Part shown: positions 60,501 to 64,000 of the stretch, one piece after another
How the letters are laid out: every line of letters starts with the position of its first letter
Position numbering within the stretch: position 1 is the first letter of the stretch
From: Paraspadella gotoi
Taxonomy: Eukaryota; Chaetognatha
NCBI GenBank assembly: GCA_051294375.1
Contig: CM119270.1
Coordinates: 19,347,572 to 19,411,571 of the forward strand
DNA: 64,000 bases
Direction: 5' to 3'
Notes under the pieces: generated by a model
What the model was told of the DNA's origin: nothing
What the model saw: only the letters and a program-made list of their open reading frames with translations
Database searches by the model: none
Program-made: the position numbers and the translations under genes

Positions 60501-63500
60501 CGGTACAGTGATATTTCGTGATGGAACTAAACTTCTGGGCAACGCAGTCTCACTTGGCAAATTGTTTTTGCTGTTCGATTCCGGGTTGACAGAGGTTAGA
60601 TCGCTGCTTGGTGATGAAACATTAGTCAAGGCAGTATTGTTTGGTGATACAGGGTTTATAGATGATGGGGAACTGCTTGGTGATAAAACCTTGCAAGGCA
60701 ACAGAGTATCACTATGCTGGGTGGTGTTGCTCGGTGATGCGGGGTTGACAGATGATGGGGAAATGCTCGTTGATGCAGATTTGTCAGGTGACCCATTACT
60801 ATTAGATAAAGTGGAGTTAACAGGGACTTCTGGGTCAATAGATGTTGGCACATGGCTTGGGGATGATGAAGGACTGACAGATGATTCTGCAATACTTGGT
60901 GATTCAGCTTTGCTTTGAAAGGCTTCAATTCTGGGCGATACATCCATGCTTGGTAACATGGAACTGTCAGATAAAGAATAATTACTTTTCAATGGTGCAT
61001 TGCTTGGTGACAATGCATCAGTGGATGATGCAGTATCACTTGATGATAAAATAATTTGAGGAGATACGTCATTGCTAGGAGATGCAGCGTTGTATGGTGT
61101 CGAGACTTTGCTAGATGGCGTTGAATCACGAGGCGACGAAGCTCTGGCATTATCAAGAGACCCAGGAAGTGGAAGAGTTGCCGGATTTTCTAGCGACTGT
61201 CTTCGAATCTCCTTATATTTGTGGTAAGGGGACGATATTGGCCCAGCAATCGCCGCATAAGAGTTTTTCTTCGAGTATGACGGAAACATAGGAGAATTGG
61301 GATTCCATATCGGTTGATGATGAAGTTCCTTTTGCTTCGCTGTTGATATCGACAGAGCCGATCTCCATTGCGAGACATTTCCAATTGATTGATGGTATTG
61401 ATGAGAACTGAGATTTAACATTGATTGGTGCTGACTTTGTTTCAATTTAGCAGGAGGAGAAAAGAGTGACTCAGATATTCCTAGGGACCGGCGCTGTGGA
61501 AATAGGGGATAAAACGTATCTTTAATGATGTATGACACTCAGTCATTACAAACTATTTAGGTTTTATAAACAAGTACCAAGTTTCATTTTCCCATGGTGT
61601 GTTGTTACCTGATTTAGCTTTGCTGGAGGAGACATGAGATCTGCCAGTGACCGGCGGTAAGCCTCTTTGGTGATTGTCCCTTCAGTTGTCTGCTTCGTTC
61701 TGTAAGGATCCAACTTGTCCCAGACACCAGACGAGGCTGTCAGCGCGACTGGCCTTGGCGATGGCGCCGCAACAAACCTCCTCATGCGGACGTTGGAACC
61801 CGAAGATGTCCGATCTCGTTCGGACGTCTCGCCAAATTCTTTTAGTGAAAGGTCTGATCTGAAATGAGAATAGTCAGGGTATGCGATAGTTTTTAAATCA
61901 GTGATTGTACAGCATGACAAAACAATTTTCCATTTCTTTCCTTCTTATTTTACAAATGCTGGCAAATTTTTATAAAACAGATTTACAAATATAACAAAAC
62001 TAACCTAGAATTTCCTGCTTGAGATGACATTCCCTGATATATTGCTTTCGGGCTCGCTCGCTCCTTTAGCGGTGACAACTTTTGATAGCGATGTACATAG
62101 TAGTCCTGAGAAAAAGGGGATTCATTGGGTTGACTTCCTCTATAAGCCGGTTCCAAAGCTGATCTATTATTGGCTGTGTGGATGGGCCGAATGTCGTAAT
62201 TCCTAACGTTTATATTTTCTTCCTTCATTTTGGATTTTCCCACTGTTGGTCTCACCGCCGGCACAACAAGAACTCCTTCCCTAGTATTTTTCCGTTCACC
62301 CAATTTTTCTTTGGTTTCCTCATTTTCTTCAAGGTTATTTACTTTTTCTCTGGCAACAGGTTTTAAATTATAGTCTTTTTCATTGACTCTACTTTCCATC
62401 GGTTCATTTTTCTCCGACTTGGGATCAACCTGCTGAGCACTGTCGACCGGTTTCTCGACACTAAAATCTTTCTTTTGTTCAAATTTTTGAGTTTCGTTTA
62501 TTTCGGTTATTCCAGGTTTTTTAATCGTTGTCTCTAATTCATTATCATTCTTAACATTCTGCAAGTTTGTTTCTATTTCATTTGTCTTTTCATTTCCTTT
62601 TCCCGGTTTTACTTCCTCCCCTTTATCAGATCTGAATTCAAAGGGAGGCGGTTTTTCAATTTTGACAAGTTTAGCGATTTTATTTGGGGATTTTACTTCG
62701 TTGTTGCTTCGCTCTTGAATGTCTCCAAGTTTTGACGCGCCGCGCTTCGTTGGACTCTCAATCAGAGATTTCGGTCTGGGAGAGCTGCCTATTTTATGGA
62801 TGAGGTTTTTCATGAAAGCTTTTGCAGAGTCACGATGTTCTTTCGTCTTTTTGTCTTTCGAATTCTTGACGTGTGGAACGTCCTTGACATCTTTAACATT
62901 CTCAACGCCTTTAACATCGTTACAATTAATACCATCATTCTCGGATATTGCGACCGGGCTTTTATTCTCTTTAAATATTTCCAAGCTACTGTGGTTTTTC
63001 TGAAAATCAACAACATCGCTCTTCTCAGTTTCATCCACAGCTAAAGTTCGATTCTCTTTATCATCAATAACACTTTTATCCATTTGTCCGTCCGTCCGTC
63101 GATCGGCGCTCATCTCCGAGATCGAGGGGAGGCCGACCTCATCCGCGATCGTCTCCATCGTCGCGACTCTGTCTCGCGACACCGAGCGCTTGTACGAAGC
63201 TAATTTCACGATCCTCAAGTTTGAACCGGAAGTGATCGTCGCGGTTTTCGACGACGACGAAGACGACGACGAACCCGACGCCGCAGTCGACGACCACGAA
63301 GAATAAGTCACGGTGACGCCGCTCGCGTTTGAGGTAAAGGTGGCGCTTTCGGAGGATGAATTGGGTGAGTCGGCAGCAGCTGCTGTAGACGCTGTAGCAG
63401 TAGCGACAGAGCTGGTCGATTCCTGAGTGAAGACCTCGTCCATCGCCTTCCCATTCTCTACTACTCGTTCTCCCACAACTCCATTCCGTTCTCCTCCAAC

Positions 63501-63695
63501 TCCAATCCGTTCTTCCTTCTCCGCGACCAACTTCCCCGAAGGATCCGACTTCCTGCTCGACATTCTCTGTGACAATCGTCTCGTCAAAGGCTTCAACTCG
63601 GCGGCGGCGTCCTTGGGGTCGTCGATCGCTTTGAAGCGAATCTTGCGGACGCAAGTGTGAAGATCGACAAGAACGCGTTTGGAGGTGGGGCGCAT
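57063..63695 (-). CDS. Large repeat-bearing pseudokinase (8 exons, 1571 aa model)
   Basis: Exons, 5' to 3' on the minus strand: 62005-63695, 61609-61858, 59759-61493, 59107-59318, 58660-58797, 58164-58394, 57586-57748, 57063-57358. All junctions are GT-AG with matching phases; 4716 coding bases ending in TAG. Residues 1-647 are mostly disordered and charged or Ser-rich. About 770-1205 consist of a six-residue Ser/Pro/Asn/Ala repeat. About 1275-1571 follow the protein-kinase fold: EIAQACLVRVF in place of a Gly-rich loop (1282-1292), helix C and HPSF (exon 5), HRALTPDN in place of HRDLKPEN (1386-1393), GGF in place of DFG (1408-1410), intact APE (1445-1447), and a C-lobe ending with GRPKAAEV. 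Loss of the catalytic Asp, the metal-binding Asp and the loop glycines predicts no phosphotransfer; a scaffolding or allosteric role is inferred. I do not recognise the family. The start may be further upstream. Confidence 0.82.
57491..57579. repeat. (GA)n microsatellite inside the last pseudokinase intron
   Basis: Occupies about 40 percent of the 227-base intron, as (CT)n on the transcribed sense strand directly after the donor. Confidence 0.97.
57586..57748 (-). CDS. Pseudokinase gene, exon 7 (residues 1420-1474)
   Basis: Acceptor TTCCATTCTTAG|CCGGAC, donor CTGTTGG|GTGGGT, phase 1. FFSAPEIL keeps the APE motif; LPANDVFSLAILFMTLL is helix F with its conserved Asp. The donor is followed within a few bases by an 89-bp (CT)n tract inside the intron. 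Confidence 0.85.
57780..58140. repeat. (ATTC)n-type degenerate array in pseudokinase intron
   Basis: CATTCATTCATT and TTGATTGATT variants fill most of intron 57749-58163. Confidence 0.85.
58164..58394 (-). CDS. Pseudokinase gene, exon 6 (residues 1343-1419, catalytic-loop region)
   Basis: Acceptor TCCTAATTCAG|CGCATC, donor GACGAG|GTGAGA, phase 0. GVAFLHAGGVVHRALTPDN is clearly kinase helix E plus catalytic loop, with Asp of HRD replaced by Ala. LALKIGGFSLA occupies the DFG position with Gly for Asp and Ser for Gly. Confidence 0.9.
58660..58797 (-). CDS. Pseudokinase gene, exon 5 (residues 1297-1342)
   Basis: Acceptor TTTCTCGTCAG|TCATCT, donor GAACAG|GTAATA, phase 0. PETRPDLKEYELLRLASGHP matches helix C and the following strand of kinases; RWFAVFDDFEQ would be strand 5 and hinge. 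Confidence 0.85.
58844..58985 (+). repeat. Interspersed repeat family R1, copy 4 (diverged)
   Basis: GGTACAACTAAAATAT, CAATTCATTCAATAAATAAG, AGGCATCAATCCTTCTTGCA and AGCTTTCACTCTTTTAC follow the R1 order. It lies in the intron between pseudokinase exons 4 and 5. Confidence 0.6.
59107..59318 (-). CDS. Pseudokinase gene, exon 4 (residues 1226-1296, start of kinase-like domain)
   Basis: Acceptor CATCCGCTCAG|GTGTCC (a second in-frame AG lies 18 bases further). The 3' end is placed at GTGGAG|GTCAAG because it gives phase 0 and joins the next exon; this is the weakest junction of the model. Encodes a Pro-rich linker then TVVLKEIAQACLVRVFQSVE. Confidence 0.7.
59759..61493 (-). CDS. Pseudokinase gene, exon 3 (residues 648-1225, hexapeptide repeat)
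   Basis: Acceptor CTATTTCCACAG|CGCCGG, donor GATTCTG|GTGAGT, phase 1. Begins RRSLGISESLFSPPAKLKQ, then about 110 residues of Gln/His/Ser-rich sequence, then some 70 degenerate copies of an A-S-P-S-N-A unit (18 bp in DNA). The same region is open on the plus strand as a periodic LLGDAA-type frame, which is a shadow of the repeat. Confidence 0.88.
59810..61130 (-). repeat. 18-bp coding minisatellite (ASPSNA hexapeptide)
   Basis: The period is 18 bp, kept in frame and without stop for about 1.3 kb. Copies nearest the 3' end of the exon (59820-60140) are the most alike (GCNTCGCCTAGCAACGC), those towards the 5' end more diverged. Confidence 0.9.
61609..61858 (-). CDS. Pseudokinase gene, exon 2 (residues 564-647)
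   Basis: Acceptor TTCTCATTTCAG|ATCAGAC, donor AATCAG|GTAACA, phase 0. Contains MRRFVAAPSPRPVALTASSG and ends RRSLADLMSPPAKLNQ, a motif repeated at the start of the next exon. Confidence 0.85.
62005..63695 (-). CDS. Pseudokinase gene, first exon in window (residues 1-563)
   Basis: Starts at ATG 63695 (MRPTSKRVLVDLHTCVRKIR), then a basic segment with LTRRLSQRMSSRK, a Ser/Thr/Ala-rich stretch, and a long Lys/Glu/Asn-rich disordered part, ending YHRYQ-like KLSPLKERASPKAIYQGMSS. Donor TCTAG|GTTAGT, phase 2. The frame is still open upstream of the ATG, and CCAACCAATCAG|AGCCCTTTA just 5' of it looks like an acceptor, so this may be an internal exon. Confidence 0.8.
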
Positions 63696-64000
63696 TAAAG
63701 GGCTCTGATTGGTTGGGAGTTGAGGGCGGGAAGGAAGGGGATTGGGTTTGGAAATTGGAGTTTGGATAATGAAATTGTATTTATCAGTAAGTGTCTGCTA
63801 AAGATAATTACTACTTAATTTAAAGATTAAACCAATTTAAAGTTATTTTGCTTTTAGTTATTTGTTTTCTCATATATTATTTAAAGTAGTGATTAACTCT
63901 GCTTCATTTAGTTTTGTATTATCTTAATATTTTAACTTTTTAACCGAATCACTAAATAAATAAATAAACACTAGATAATTATAAGGCTTCATTCAAAACC
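63696..64000. other. Right edge, 5' flank or intron of the pseudokinase gene
   Basis: 63696-63770 is C/T-rich on the minus strand, consistent with a splice acceptor tract or 5' UTR; the rest is A/T-rich. No further exon seen. Confidence 0.45.

Noticed and set aside
60154-60918. 254-codon plus-strand frame (LLGDAA-type repeat) opposite the pseudokinase repeat exon
   Set aside because: It is antisense to a well-supported spliced exon and owes its openness to the 18-bp repeat.

Overview
The window is eukaryotic and almost certainly from an invertebrate animal. The evidence is two intron-containing genes with GT-AG junctions of matching phase, an animal-type EF-hand (calmodulin-like) protein, tRNA-derived SINE-like repeats, and very many (GA)n/(CT)n and tetra/pentanucleotide microsatellites. 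I cannot place the phylum. There are no operons, bacterial signals or CRISPR arrays. Nine runs of N and several nearly identical neighbouring blocks that differ mostly by one-base indels show a draft long-read-style assembly, so some duplications here may be artefacts.

Layout. 1-1.9 kb is gene-poor. 2.1-5.8 kb (minus) holds a five-exon calmodulin-like gene of 227 residues with a Pro-rich head, four EF-hands (the second degenerate) and a Gly/Lys tail. 6.5-9.1 kb is a 1.3-kb block present twice in tandem. 9.2-16.4 kb is repeats, including one SINE-like element and copies of two interspersed repeat families. 16.5-25.6 kb is a ~4.2-kb block present about twice, broken by two 25-N gaps; each version carries a low-complexity candidate exon. 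25.7-44.7 kb is mostly microsatellites, minisatellites, a perfect 77-bp fold-back element, a second SINE-like element and large gaps. 44.75-45.76 kb (plus) holds one long coding-like exon of unknown family. 45.8-57.0 kb is again repeats. 57.06-63.70 kb (minus) is the best gene of the window: an eight-exon model of 1571 residues with a long disordered N-terminal region, about 70 copies of a six-residue A-S-P-S-N-A-type repeat, and a C-terminal protein-kinase fold whose Gly loop, HRD and DFG motifs are all broken, i.e. a predicted pseudokinase.

Nothing links these genes into one pathway. The calmodulin-like protein is a Ca2+ sensor and the pseudokinase is probably a scaffold or allosteric protein, but no functional connection is visible. 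Most short ORFs here are translations of (GA)n, (GAC)n, (TTCC)n or other simple repeats.
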